64,000 nucleotides of DNA from Clostridium mobile (GTDB taxonomy: Bacteria; Bacillota; Clostridia; Clostridiales; Clostridiaceae), in assembly GCF_018918285.1 (NCBI RefSeq), contig NZ_JAHLQF010000002.1, forward strand, positions 1,054,001 through 1,118,000, given 5' to 3'. How positions within the stretch are numbered: the stretch's first letter is position 1; each line of letters begins with the position of its first letter. Positions 1-8,544 of the stretch are shown here, one piece after another. Both the position numbers and the translations under genes were made by a program. The notes under the pieces are model-generated. The model ran no database searches and was not told the origin of the DNA. It saw only the letters and a program-made list of their open reading frames with translations.

Positions 1-2
1 TA

Positions 3-443
3 AGCGAGGATTACTGTGAATTAAAACTAAAGAGGGCTTTAGCTAATTCAAAAATGTTGTCCTCAGATGTAAGTGCGGCTTATGATCCAAATTTCCCATC
101 AGTAATGGAGAAGAAAAATGCTGCATACTTTGGAAAAGGACTTGTTTTTAACAAGTACACTGGAGCTAAAGGTAAATCAGGATGTAATGATGCAAATCCT
201 GAATTTATAGCTGAATTAAGAAATATAATGGAAAAACACAATGTAACATGGCAAACAGCAGAATTAGGAAAAGTAGATCAAGGTGGTGGAGGAACTATAG
301 CTTATATATTAGCTGAGTATGGCATGGAAGTTATAGATTGTGGAGTAGCACTTCAAAACATGCATGCTCCTTGGGAAATTGCCAGTAAAGCAGATATATA
401 TGAAGCTATGAGAGGATACCTTGCATTCTTATTAGAAGCATAA
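3..443 (+). CDS. M18 family aminopeptidase, C-terminal part (5' end outside window)
   Basis: Zinc aminopeptidase of the M18 (aspartyl aminopeptidase/aminopeptidase I) family, releasing N-terminal residues from peptides in the cytoplasm. The frame is open from base 3, so the gene starts before the window and the 146 visible residues are its C-terminal third. Visible family signatures are the SSDVSAAYDP segment, the KSGCNDANPEF segment, the glycine-rich VDQGGGGTIAY segment and the terminal NMHAPWEIASKADIYEA stretch, whose His is a metal ligand in this family. A strong terminator follows within 10 bases. The family call rests on these conserved blocks; the substrate is unknown. Confidence 0.85.
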   Translation, partial: SEDYCELKLKRALANSKMLSSDVSAAYDPNFPSVMEKKNAAYFGKGLVFNKYTGAKGKSGCNDANPEFIAELRNIMEKHNVTWQTAELGKVDQGGGGTIAYILAEYGMEVIDCGVALQNMHAPWEIASKADIYEAMRGYLAFLLEA

Positions 444-451
444 ACAAAACT

Positions 452-482
452 AAGCTATATCCTTTTTAGGATATAGCTTTTA
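452..482. terminator. bidirectional intrinsic terminator
   Basis: Perfect 11-bp stem (AAGCTATATCC / GGATATAGCTT) with a 6-base loop and T-rich flanks on both sides. It sits between the convergent aminopeptidase and lipoprotein genes and can serve both. Confidence 0.8.
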
Positions 483-938
483 ATATTTTCCTGAAAAAAT
501 ATAATTGCATAAATAAAATAAATTATATGAAAGGGGTATATTAGTCATATCGATATAGTCCGTTTCTTTATCGCCATCCCAAGGGTGTATTGCTACATAC
601 TTGCTATTATAAATATTTATAACATATTTCTCTTTATGAAAGGTTAGCATCATTTTATAAGCGGGTTTTTCATCAAGATCATTAGGTTTCTTAGTAAAGG
701 ATTTTTCATTCAAGGCTTTAGTAAAATTCCCTACAATATAAAAGTCATCAGTATTTAAATCTTTTTCTTTATAAAGATTCATATCAAATATAGAACATGT
801 ATAGTTATCTTCCGTATTGATTAGTTCTATTAAATTTGAGGTATAATGATTATTTACTTTTTTATTTTCTGATAAATAAGTGCAGGATGTAAATAATATT
901 AATATGCATATAAGTATCAAATAAAATTTATTTTTCAA
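480..938 (-). CDS. putative small lipoprotein of unknown function
   Basis: 152-residue protein with a short basic N-terminus, a hydrophobic stretch (about residues 5-16) and a lipobox-like FTSC with Cys19, so it is probably lipid-anchored on the outer face of the membrane. The rest is polar, rich in Lys, Asn and Tyr, with no motif I recognise. Translation appears to start at a TTG (938) behind GGGTGA. It is monocistronic, ends in the terminator shared with the aminopeptidase gene, and lies divergent from the CsoR-like repressor. Phe at lipobox position -3 is less usual, so the lipoprotein call is an inference. Confidence 0.6.
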   Translation of the reverse strand: MKNKFYLILICILILFTSCTYLSENKKVNNHYTSNLIELINTEDNYTCSIFDMNLYKEKDLNTDDFYIVGNFTKALNEKSFTKKPNDLDEKPAYKMMLTFHKEKYVINIYNSKYVAIHPWDGDKETDYIDMTNIPLSYNLFYLCNYIFSGKY

Positions 939-1020
939 AGCTTATCACCCTAATAATAAAATATTTATATATAAACAATATGAAATATAAAAAATAATAT
1001 TCATATTTTTATATTAAGAA

Positions 1021-1068
1021 TTGATTTAATAAGAATTGATTGATATAATTTATACGGGGTATGGGTAT
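1021..1068 (+). promoter_or_regulatory. promoter and candidate operator of the CsoR/CstR-like gene
   Basis: TTGATT (1021-1026), a 17-base spacer and TATAAT (1044-1049) form a good sigma-A promoter. Just downstream, 1052-1068 reads ATACGGGGTATGGGTAT, a G-tract flanked by ATA/TAT in otherwise AT-rich DNA. CsoR/RcnR/CstR-family operators typically have G/C tracts flanked by A/T, so this is a plausible autoregulatory site; that part is inference. Confidence 0.5.
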
Positions 1069-1092
1069 AATGAGCGTAGGAGTGATTGTTTA

Positions 1093-1359
1093 ATGGAAAA
1101 GAATAAAGTGAAAAAAGACATACAAAATAGATTGAAAAGAATTGAAGGTCAAGTAAAAGGAATTGAGAAAATGGTAGATAATGATGTAGAGTGTAAGGAT
1201 ATCCTTATACAAATAGCTGCAATTAGATCTGCCATTAACAAAGTAGGAACTTTAATATTTGAAAATTATGCAACGAAGTGTTTTGCTGAGAGTGAAGATA
1301 ATAATTCTGAAAATAAAGTAGAGGATTTAGTAAGTACCCTTACAATGTTTATTAAATAG
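1093..1359 (+). CDS. CsoR/FrmR/CstR family (DUF156) transcriptional repressor
   Basis: 88-residue all-helical repressor of the copper/nickel/formaldehyde/persulfide-sensing family, recognised by the N-terminal NRLKRIEGQVKGIEKM block and the CKDILIQIAAIRSAINKV block. The start is the ATG at 1093 behind TAGGAG, not the in-frame upstream codon at 1036. Sensor residues are Cys34 and Cys63, with Tyr59 where copper-type CsoR has His. The 29-residue Cys-Cys spacing without the His resembles the persulfide sensor CstR rather than a copper sensor. No transporter or sulfurtransferase gene follows: a terminator comes directly after, so it is an orphan or acts in trans. Confidence 0.8.
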   Translation: MEKNKVKKDIQNRLKRIEGQVKGIEKMVDNDVECKDILIQIAAIRSAINKVGTLIFENYATKCFAESEDNNSENKVEDLVSTLTMFIK

Positions 1360-1405
1360 TCTTATTTGGTTTACAATTAATAGCTTAAAATTAACACCAT
1401 TAATG

Positions 1406-1434
1406 AAGAGTTTGCATTAGAGCAAACTCTTTTT
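1406..1434 (+). terminator. intrinsic terminator of the CsoR-like gene
   Basis: Perfect 10-bp stem AAGAGTTTGC / GCAAACTCTT with a 6-base loop and a T5 tract. Confidence 0.85.
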
Positions 1435-1473
1435 AATTAAACAAATAGAATTTATGTGGCAAAATTCAATCAA

Positions 1474-1923
1474 TTATTTTTTTATTCTTCGTTTTTTATA
1501 TGTAATAAGTTTTGTTATTGAAGATACGAGAACTAATGCAATAGCTATAGCGCCGGCGGTTGTTAAAGTGCTTAATCCCATTTCTAAGGCCTTATTTACG
1601 TCTCCTCTAGTAAACTCTAGCATGGTGTAATACATTCCTCCACCTGGGACTAAGGGAAGTATACCAGATATAATGAAGGTAGTTACTGGTGTCCTTAAAG
1701 CTCTTGCAGTTATTTCAGAGTAAATAGCGGTAAGTAAGGCGCCATTAAAAATGGATAAGGTATTTGACATATTGCTTTCAAGAGAAATAAGATAAAAAAA
1801 CCAGCTTATTCCTCCACCTAGAGCGGCAAAGAATAAATTTCTACCTTTGATATTAAATATTACGCTAAATGCAAAAGTGGCAATAAAAGAATAAAATGAA
1901 AACAAAAGAACATCATAAATCAT
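1474..1923 (-). CDS. threonine/serine exporter, small ThrE-like subunit (ThrE_2/DUF3815)
   Basis: 149-residue membrane protein with about four hydrophobic segments and the glycine-rich LVPGGGMYYTMLEFTRGD motif of the C-terminal half of ThrE-type exporters. In many Firmicutes the ThrE transporter is encoded as two proteins; this is the short partner. It overlaps the stop of the upstream gene by four bases (ATGA), which implies coupled translation and a stoichiometric complex. Role: export of threonine, serine or related small molecules at the cytoplasmic membrane. The substrate is inferred from the family only. Confidence 0.8.
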   Translation of the reverse strand: MIYDVLLFSFYSFIATFAFSVIFNIKGRNLFFAALGGGISWFFYLISLESNMSNTLSIFNGALLTAIYSEITARALRTPVTTFIISGILPLVPGGGMYYTMLEFTRGDVNKALEMGLSTLTTAGAIAIALVLVSSITKLITYKKRRIKK

Positions 1924-2693
1924 ATAGAGGATCCCCCAAAGAATTTAATCCATACAGTAAAAATTAATCCGCTTCCAACAGCAATAGCCACGGCTATTAA
2001 AAATGCTTCTGAAGCTCTAGATGTACCTGCTAATAAATCCCCTGCTAAAGTATCTCTTATAGCATTTGTTATTGCTAATCCAGGCACAAGTAACATTAAA
2101 GAACCAATTACTATTTGGTCAGTATTATTAGCAAAACCTAGAGTGGTACTAATTAGTGCTATAAGTGAAGAAGTAGCACCCCCAATTGCATTTATAAAGA
2201 AGCTATTAGTACCAATTTTATTAAGAATTATACGTATACATTCTATAACAAAACCAATAAATAAAGACACAAAAAAATCTCTCAATGTTCCACCGAAGAC
2301 CAAGGTAAAAAATCCTGCAGCTATCGAAGAAGAGAAAATGAGTATTTTATCATTATATTTAGCACTATGTTTAATTTCTTCTAACATACTTTCTACATAA
2401 TTTAAATCTAGTCTCTCACTGCTTATCCTTCTAGAAAGGTCATTAATTCTAGCTATTTTATCTAAATCTACAGTCCTCCTATTAATCCTTACCACCTTTG
2501 TCATTACATAATCTCTATTGTCTGTTATAGACATAATAATTCCAGTAGGGGTAACAAAGCTTTGAGCGCTTTGTATTCCATAGGAAGTACATATTCTTGT
2601 TAAAGTTTCTTCAACTCTATATATTTCCGCACCACTTTGTAACATTAATTCACCTGCATAGGTAGCTAAATGAAGCACTCTATTGTAATCCAT
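1920..2693 (-). CDS. threonine/serine exporter, large ThrE-like subunit (DUF1212)
   Basis: 257-residue protein with the N-terminal cytoplasmic ThrE domain (LATYAGELMLQSGAEIYRVEETL, residues about 8-31, and a PTGIIMSI segment) followed by five or so membrane segments in the C-terminal half. It pairs with the short ThrE-like subunit whose start overlaps its stop. The gene is divergent from rnfC across a 317-base region that carries the rnf promoter. Export of Thr/Ser is known for ThrE of Corynebacterium; for this split form it is inferred. Confidence 0.8.
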   Translation of the reverse strand: MDYNRVLHLATYAGELMLQSGAEIYRVEETLTRICTSYGIQSAQSFVTPTGIIMSITDNRDYVMTKVVRINRRTVDLDKIARINDLSRRISSERLDLNYVESMLEEIKHSAKYNDKILIFSSSIAAGFFTLVFGGTLRDFFVSLFIGFVIECIRIILNKIGTNSFFINAIGGATSSLIALISTTLGFANNTDQIVIGSLMLLVPGLAITNAIRDTLAGDLLAGTSRASEAFLIAVAIAVGSGLIFTVWIKFFGGSSI

Positions 2694-3010
2694 AGTTAAA
2701 ACTCCACTTCTTTACTAGATATTCCCTATGTATTATATCATAATATATATATATAATTAAATATATAACACTTATTTTTAAAAAATAAATATCATAGATT
2801 TTGTTGTTAAATAAAGGATTTAATAGATAATTGTAGAACGATTATAGGTTGAAATTGTAATTCTATATGTTACAGTATATTATTTAAAAATATTCAAAAA
2901 CTCTTGACATGCTTGTCATAACAATTTAATATTGATGATGGGCGTACTATTAAATCTACCTATGATTTTATTAGTATTTATTGGATAAATAAATAGATTG
3001 GAGGGTCTTT
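2694..3010 (+). promoter_or_regulatory. intergenic region with rnf promoter
   Basis: 317-base AT-rich region between the divergent thrE-like genes and rnfC. A near-ideal sigma-A promoter is at 2904-2932: TTGACA, a 17-base spacer, TAATAT. The GGAGG ribosome site of rnfC is at 3000-3004. I see no riboswitch or hairpin in the 2694-2900 part; it is mostly A/T runs. Confidence 0.75.
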
Positions 3011-4315
3011 ATGGAATTATTAACATTTAAGAATGGAGTACATCCTCCTCACGGTAAACACTATACTGAGAACAAACCAATAGAAGAGTATTTACCAAAA
3101 GGAGACCTAGTTATTCCTATGTCACAGCATATAGGGGCACCTGCTGAACCTATAGTTAAAAAAGGTGACAAAGTATTGGTAGGACAAAAAATAGGGGAAG
3201 CAAAGGGATTTATCTCTGCAAATGTACACTCAAGCGTTTCTGGTATTGTTAAAAATGTGTCAGAAGTTGTATTATTTAATGGCATTAAGTCGATGGCTGT
3301 AATAATAGAAAACGATGGACAATATGAAGAAGTTGAAAGTACAAAGAGAGACTGGACAAGCTTATCTAAAGAAGAAATTGTAAACATTGTTAAGGAGGCT
3401 GGTATAGTTGGTATGGGTGGTGCTACATTCCCAACACATGTAAAACTTGCTCCACCACCAGAAAAGAAAATTGACGCTATAGTTGTTAATGCAGCTGAGT
3501 GTGAGCCTTATTTAACTTGTGACCATAGAATGATGCTTGAAAAGACTCAAGAAATAATTGAAGGATTAAAAATAGTTTTAAAATTATTTCCAGAAGCAAA
3601 GGGTTATATCGGAATAGAAGATAATAAGCCTAATGCTATTCAAGCTATGAAAGAAGCTATAAAGGGTATTTCAAATATTGAAGTTAAAGCAGTTAAAACT
3701 AAATATCCACAAGGAGCTGAAAAGCAATTAATTTATGCAATCACTAAAAAAGAAGTTCCATCAGGAAAACTTCCAGCAGATGTAGGATGTGTAGTTCAAA
3801 ATGTTGATACTATATATGAAGTTTATAACGCTGTTGTAAACGGTAAACCTTTAACTACTAGAGTTGTTACTGTAACTGGTGATGCTATAAAAGAACCTAA
3901 GAATTTAAGATTCAAGATTGGTACATCAGTAAGAGAATTGGTTGAAGCAGCAGGTGGATTTGTTGAAGAACCAATGAAGGTTATTTCTGGTGGACCAATG
4001 ATGGGAATGGCTATGTATTCATTAGATGTTCCAGCTACTAAAGGTGCTTCAGGAATACTTTGTTTAACTAAAAAAGTAGCCGAAGCTGAAGAAGAATCTA
4101 ATTGTATAAACTGTGGAAAGTGCTTACAAGTATGCCCAATGGGATTAATGCCAACAAAGCTTGCTACATGTGCTGCAGTTAGAGATTACGATACATTTGA
4201 TAAATGTAGCGGAAGAGATTGTATTGAATGCGGATGTTGTTCATTTGTATGTCCAGCAAGACGTCATTTATTACAAAGAATACGTTCTGGAAAAAAAGTA
4301 GTGTGTAAAAGATAA
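3011..4315 (+). CDS. rnfC: Rnf complex subunit C, NADH-binding
   Basis: Peripheral subunit of the Rnf complex, which couples reduced ferredoxin oxidation by NAD+ to Na+ or H+ translocation. 434 residues: N-terminal barrel-sandwich region, the GIVGMGGATFPTHVKL segment of the Nuo51-like NAD/FMN domain (about residues 132-147), and two C-terminal [4Fe-4S] motifs CINCGKCLQVCP (about 365) and CIECGCCSFVCP (about 404). It is the first gene of rnfCDGEAB, directly behind the promoter. The length is typical of the short clostridial RnfC, which lacks the long proteobacterial C-terminal repeat region. Confidence 0.95.
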   Translation: MELLTFKNGVHPPHGKHYTENKPIEEYLPKGDLVIPMSQHIGAPAEPIVKKGDKVLVGQKIGEAKGFISANVHSSVSGIVKNVSEVVLFNGIKSMAVIIENDGQYEEVESTKRDWTSLSKEEIVNIVKEAGIVGMGGATFPTHVKLAPPPEKKIDAIVVNAAECEPYLTCDHRMMLEKTQEIIEGLKIVLKLFPEAKGYIGIEDNKPNAIQAMKEAIKGISNIEVKAVKTKYPQGAEKQLIYAITKKEVPSGKLPADVGCVVQNVDTIYEVYNAVVNGKPLTTRVVTVTGDAIKEPKNLRFKIGTSVRELVEAAGGFVEEPMKVISGGPMMGMAMYSLDVPATKGASGILCLTKKVAEAEEESNCINCGKCLQVCPMGLMPTKLATCAAVRDYDTFDKCSGRDCIECGCCSFVCPARRHLLQRIRSGKKVVCKR

Positions 4316-4347
4316 TAAAAAACTAACTTTAAAGAGGTGAATTTTAA

Positions 4348-5268
4348 ATGTCTCAAACAACTAAGTATACTGTCTCATCATCTCCACATATTCGTGCTAA
4401 CGATACAACAAAATCGATAATGAGAGATGTTGTAATAGCGTTGCTGCCAGCAACATTTGCTTCTGTTTATTTCTTTAAATTACAAGCATTATTAGTAATT
4501 TTGGTTTCAGTTCTATCTTGTGTAGGAGCTGAATACATTTGGCAAAAGGCATTAAAAAGAAAGGTTACTATTGGTGATTTAAGTGCTGTTGTAACAGGTT
4601 TACTTCTAGCTTTTAACTTACCACCATCAGTTCCACTATGGATACCAGTTGTAGGAGGAATTTTTGCAATTATTATAGCTAAACAATTCTTTGGTGGACT
4701 AGGACAAAATATAGTTAACCCAGCATTAATAGCAAGAGCGTTTTTACTTGCATCATGGCCAACACCAATGACTACATGGACATTAGATGGAGTAACAACA
4801 GCTACACCGCTTGCAGCATTAAAAGCAGGAACACAGGCTCCTGGCTTAATGGATGTATTTTTAGGAAATGTTGGAGGATGTATTGGAGAAACTTCAGCAT
4901 TAGCTTTACTTATAGGTGGAGCATATTTAATATTTAAACATGTAATAGATTGGAGAATTCCAGTTACTTATATTGGAACAACATTTATAATAACAGCCAT
5001 AGCTGGAAGAGCTGGTAATCCACTATATGAATTATTTGCAGGTGGTTTAATGCTAGGAGCCTTCTTTATGGCTACAGACTATGCAACATCGCCTATAACA
5101 CCACTAGGAAGAATTATATTTGGAGTTGGCTGTGGAGCTTTAACAGGTATTATTCGTATATTTGGTGGTTACCCAGAAGGAGTATCTTATTCAATTTTAA
5201 TAATGAACTTATTCGTTCCACTAATTGAAAGATGGACAGCTCCAAAAATTTTTGGGAAGGTGAAATAG
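4348..5268 (+). CDS. rnfD: Rnf complex subunit D, membrane flavoprotein
   Basis: 306-residue integral membrane subunit of Rnf, related to NqrB, with about eight to nine hydrophobic helices. The segment VTTATPLA (residues 149-156) matches the flavinylation motif of RnfD/NqrB; Thr153 is the expected site of covalent FMN, attached by ApbE (encoded at 8924-9961). The stop codon abuts the rnfG start with no gap, so translation is coupled. It has a GAGGTGA ribosome site. Confidence 0.95.
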   Translation: MSQTTKYTVSSSPHIRANDTTKSIMRDVVIALLPATFASVYFFKLQALLVILVSVLSCVGAEYIWQKALKRKVTIGDLSAVVTGLLLAFNLPPSVPLWIPVVGGIFAIIIAKQFFGGLGQNIVNPALIARAFLLASWPTPMTTWTLDGVTTATPLAALKAGTQAPGLMDVFLGNVGGCIGETSALALLIGGAYLIFKHVIDWRIPVTYIGTTFIITAIAGRAGNPLYELFAGGLMLGAFFMATDYATSPITPLGRIIFGVGCGALTGIIRIFGGYPEGVSYSILIMNLFVPLIERWTAPKIFGKVK

Positions 5269-5850
5269 ATGGAAAAGGAATCCGGAGTAAAATTAAGTGT
5301 TAGATTAGGATTAATTTTATTAACCATAGCAGCAATCTGTGGACTACTTTTAGGTTGGGTTAGCGGAGTTACAAAGGATCCTATTGATATTCAACAAAAG
5401 AAAACTTTAGATGAAGCTAATGCAGCAATATTACCTTTAGGAAAAGAGTTTAATATTAGAGAAGATATTAAAGGTGAAGGTGGAGTTCTAGAAGTTACAG
5501 AAGGAAAAGATGGAGCAGATTTAAAAGGATATACATTAAAAGTTGCTCCAAAAGGATATGCTGGAGCTATAGAAATGATGGTTGGAATATCTACTGAAGG
5601 TAAAGTTACAGGTATAAAAATATTAAACCATTCGGAAACTCCAGGTCTTGGTGCTAAAGCGATAGAACCATCCTTCTCAGATCAATATAAAGACAAACCA
5701 GTGACAGAATTAGAAGTTGTAAAAGGTGCAGCAACAGCAGATAATCAAATTTCTGCAATCACAGGTGCAACAATAACTTCAAAGGCTGTTACAAGCGGAG
5801 TTAATGAAGCTATTAAGTTTTATGACTCTAAATTGAAGGGAGGCAATTAA
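5269..5850 (+). CDS. rnfG: Rnf complex subunit G, covalent FMN subunit
   Basis: 193-residue subunit with one N-terminal membrane helix (about residues 11-33) and an extracytoplasmic FMN-binding domain. The motif TGAT at residues 165-168, within AITGATITSKAV, is the ApbE flavinylation signature; Thr168 is the expected FMN-phosphoester site. HSETPGLG (about 121-128) is a second conserved block. It transfers electrons between RnfD and the other membrane subunits. It is contiguous with rnfD and three bases from rnfE. Confidence 0.95.
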   Translation: MEKESGVKLSVRLGLILLTIAAICGLLLGWVSGVTKDPIDIQQKKTLDEANAAILPLGKEFNIREDIKGEGGVLEVTEGKDGADLKGYTLKVAPKGYAGAIEMMVGISTEGKVTGIKILNHSETPGLGAKAIEPSFSDQYKDKPVTELEVVKGAATADNQISAITGATITSKAVTSGVNEAIKFYDSKLKGGN

Positions 5851-5853
5851 TAA

Positions 5854-6459
5854 ATGGGAGTAATTCGCGAAAGATTATATAACGGTATTATTAAAGAAAA
5901 CGCAACTTTCGTTCAAGTACTTGGTATGTGTCCAACATTGGCTGTTACAACAAGTGCTATAAACGGATTTGGTATGGGATTATCAGCAACAGTTGTATTG
6001 ATTGGCTCAAACGTACTAATATCATTACTTAAAAAGGTAATTCCAGATGAAATACGTATACCAGCATATATAACAATCATTGCAACGCTAGTTACAGTGC
6101 TTGAATTTATGCTTAAGGCTTACTTACCAGCTTTAAATAAATCCTTAGGTATATTTATTCCTCTTATAGTTGTTAACTGTATTATATTAGGTAGAGCAGA
6201 AGCTTATGCAAATAAAAGCAATGTGTTTGCATCCTTATTTGACGCTATAGGTCAAGGATTAGGTTTCACTTTATCATTAACAGTATTAGGAATTATTAGA
6301 GAGATACTAGGAGCTGGTAAAGTTTTTGGAATGCAGATTATGCCTGAAGCATACCAGCCAGCATTAATAATGATATTAGCACCAGGTGGTTTCTTTACAC
6401 TAGGTATCTTAATGGCTATCTTAAATGCTAGAAAATTAAAGAAAGCTAAAGCGAACTAG
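5854..6459 (+). CDS. rnfE: Rnf complex subunit E
   Basis: 201-residue integral membrane protein with six predicted helices, paralogous to RnfA and homologous to NqrD. The N-terminal NGIIKENATFVQVLGMCPTLA block carries the conserved Cys that, with the equivalent in RnfA, is thought to coordinate an intramembrane iron-sulfur centre. It helps form the ion-translocating core. It lies between rnfG and rnfA in the clostridial order. Confidence 0.95.
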   Translation: MGVIRERLYNGIIKENATFVQVLGMCPTLAVTTSAINGFGMGLSATVVLIGSNVLISLLKKVIPDEIRIPAYITIIATLVTVLEFMLKAYLPALNKSLGIFIPLIVVNCIILGRAEAYANKSNVFASLFDAIGQGLGFTLSLTVLGIIREILGAGKVFGMQIMPEAYQPALIMILAPGGFFTLGILMAILNARKLKKAKAN

Positions 6460-6508
6460 TCTTCTGAAGATACCTTAGTTTAAAAAAGAAAGGTGGATAA
6501 AGGAAAAA

Positions 6509-7084
6509 ATGAATATTTTCACTATATTTTTAAGTGCTTTATTAGTTAATAACTTCGTTTTATCAAGATTCCTTGGAATATGTCCATTCCTTGGAGTTTC
6601 TAAAAAAGTTGAAACAGCAACAGGTATGGGAGCAGCGGTTACTTTCGTTATGGCACTTGCTTCATTAATGACTTGGTTGGTTGAAAATTTTATATTAATA
6701 CCATTAAATATACAATACTTATCAACATTAGCATTTATATTAGTTATTGCATCACTAGTTCAGTTTGTTGAAATGGTTATTAAAAAGGTGAGTCCAGATC
6801 TATACAAAGCTCTTGGAATTTACTTACCACTTATAACAACAAACTGTGCAGTTCTAGGGGTTGCAGTTATTAATAGTAATGAAGGATATGGATTAATTGA
6901 ATCTGTTGTAAATGCAACTGGTGCAGCATTAGGATTTACCCTAGCACTAGTACTTTTAGCAGGAATTAGAGAAAAATTAGAAACAAATGAATATATTCCA
7001 GAAGCGATAAAAGGCTTACCACTAAGCTTGGTAACTGCAGGATTAATGGCTATAGCTTTCTTAGGCTTCCAGGGCTTAATTTAG
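6509..7084 (+). CDS. rnfA: Rnf complex subunit A
   Basis: 191-residue six-helix membrane protein homologous to NqrE and paired with RnfE. The [20 protein letters not shown] segment (about residues 12-31) is the family signature, with the conserved Cys near residue 25; [11 protein letters not shown] (about 111-121) supplies the second Cys. The AAAGGTGG ribosome site lies 11-18 bases upstream of the ATG. Confidence 0.95.
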   Translation: MNIFTIFLSALLVNNFVLSRFLGICPFLGVSKKVETATGMGAAVTFVMALASLMTWLVENFILIPLNIQYLSTLAFILVIASLVQFVEMVIKKVSPDLYKALGIYLPLITTNCAVLGVAVINSNEGYGLIESVVNATGAALGFTLALVLLAGIREKLETNEYIPEAIKGLPLSLVTAGLMAIAFLGFQGLI

Positions 7085-7099
7085 TTAGGAGGTGTCAGC

Positions 7100-7942
7100 A
7101 TGGAATTAATATATCCAGTATTAAGTTTAGGCGGATTAGGTATAGTATTTGGTCTATTATTAGGATATGCTTCAAAGAAATTTGCCGTTGAAGTTGACCC
7201 AAGAATACCTCAGGTTAGAGAAGTACTACCAGGAGCTAACTGTGGTGGTTGTGGATTTGCTGGTTGTGACGCCTTTGCAGATGCAGTTGTAAATGCAGGT
7301 GCCCCAGCTAACGGATGTCCAGTTGGTGGAGCAGGTTGTGCGGCAAAAATAGCTGAAATTATGGGTGTAACAGCAGATACATCAGAACCTAAAAAAGCAT
7401 ATGTTAAATGTAATGGTACATGCAGTCAGGCAAAAGAAAAATATCAATATTATGGTGCTATGACTTGTACTGATGCAGCTAATATACCAGGAGAAGGTTC
7501 AAAGGAATGTAAGTACGGATGTTTAGGATTAGGAACATGTGTATCAGCGTGTCCTTTTGATGCAATAACAATAGAAGATGGAGTAGCTGTAATCGATGAA
7601 GAAACATGTACAGGATGTGCTCAGTGTATAGCTGTTTGTCCAAAGAGCGTTATTGAGTTAACACCAATATCAAAGAGAGTACGTGTTGCATGTAACTCAA
7701 GAGAAAAGGGTGTTGCTGTTAAGAATTCTTGTTCTGTTGGATGTATTTCATGTACACTATGTGTAAGAAACTGTCCAGAACAGGCTATAACAATGGTAAA
7801 TAACTTAGCTACAATTGATTATGACAAATGTACACAATGTGGAGTTTGTATATCAAAATGTCCAACAAAGGCAATTGTTAACTTAGATGGAAAAATAGAA
7901 GTTAAAGAAGCAGCTAAAGTTGAAGAAACAGCTAAAAATTAA
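7100..7942 (+). CDS. rnfB: Rnf complex subunit B, polyferredoxin
   Basis: 280-residue subunit that receives electrons from reduced ferredoxin. Order of parts: N-terminal membrane anchor (about residues 5-25), the Cys-rich four-iron motif CGGCGFAGC with a following CP, then several ferredoxin-type [4Fe-4S] motifs (CLGLGTCVSACP, CTGCAQCIAVCP, CISCTLCVRNCP, CTQCGVCISKCP). A short Lys/Glu/Ala tail ends the protein. Last gene of the operon, followed by a strong terminator. Confidence 0.95.
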   Translation: MELIYPVLSLGGLGIVFGLLLGYASKKFAVEVDPRIPQVREVLPGANCGGCGFAGCDAFADAVVNAGAPANGCPVGGAGCAAKIAEIMGVTADTSEPKKAYVKCNGTCSQAKEKYQYYGAMTCTDAANIPGEGSKECKYGCLGLGTCVSACPFDAITIEDGVAVIDEETCTGCAQCIAVCPKSVIELTPISKRVRVACNSREKGVAVKNSCSVGCISCTLCVRNCPEQAITMVNNLATIDYDKCTQCGVCISKCPTKAIVNLDGKIEVKEAAKVEETAKN

Positions 7943-7950
7943 TAATAAAA

Positions 7951-7977
7951 AAGCGTGGTGAGAACCACGCTTTTTTT
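7951..7977. terminator. bidirectional terminator between rnfB and the apbE cluster
   Basis: Perfect 9-bp GC-containing stem AAGCGTGGT / ACCACGCTT with a GAGA loop, T7 on the plus side and an A-rich flank (T-rich in the minus direction). It ends rnf and the convergent apbE-nusGII-gx transcript. Confidence 0.9.
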
Positions 7978-7990
7978 AACGTTTTTTATT

Positions 7991-8521
7991 TTAATCTAAT
8001 TCTTTAAGCTTGCTAATCAAAGGAACTTTTTTAACATGATTATATAAGTAGTCTGTAGCAACTCCTATAAAGTATCCTGTAATTATGGCAGATATCATTA
8101 GAACTGGTAAGTATAAATATATCCTGAAATCTTGAACTATTAAGGAAGCTACTAATAGCTGTCCTATATTATGAAATACCGCTCCGCTTACACTTATGCT
8201 CCATATGCTTAAGTTGTCTTTAAACTTATTATACAATATAATCATGATTATATTACTTAATAGTCCACCAGATAGGCTATAAAAGAAGGATGACATAGTT
8301 CCTCCTAAAAAAGAGCCTAATAGTGTTCTTAAAAACATGATTAGTATGGCTTCTTTACCACCGAGAGTCAATAGAGCGAATAGAGATATAGAGTTAGCTA
8401 GTCCTAATTTTATTCCTGGCACTCCAGGAAGCAATACTGGTAGTTGAGCTTCGATAATATATATTATTAAAGCGATACTGACTAGTAAGCTAATAAATAC
8501 TAATTTTCTTATATTCTTCAT
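7991..8521 (-). CDS. Gx transporter family / heptaprenyl diphosphate synthase component I-like membrane protein
   Basis: 176-residue protein with five or so hydrophobic helices and the PGVPGIKLGLANSISLFAL segment (about residues 31-49) typical of the family annotated as Hpre_diP_synt_I or Gx transporter. Fold and topology resemble ECF-type small-molecule transporters. In clostridia it often sits beside a NusG-II domain protein, apbE and rnf, as here, which suggests a link to quinone/isoprenoid precursors or flavin supply. The function is not established and the name should be treated as family-level only. Confidence 0.7.
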   Translation of the reverse strand: MKNIRKLVFISLLVSIALIIYIIEAQLPVLLPGVPGIKLGLANSISLFALLTLGGKEAILIMFLRTLLGSFLGGTMSSFFYSLSGGLLSNIIMIILYNKFKDNLSIWSISVSGAVFHNIGQLLVASLIVQDFRIYLYLPVLMISAIITGYFIGVATDYLYNHVKKVPLISKLKELD

Positions 8522-8544
8522 TACATCACCTATAAAGCAATATT

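Noticed and set aside
2143-2400. Plus-strand open frame within the ThrE-like gene
   Set aside because: Antisense shadow of a well-supported membrane protein; no ribosome site.
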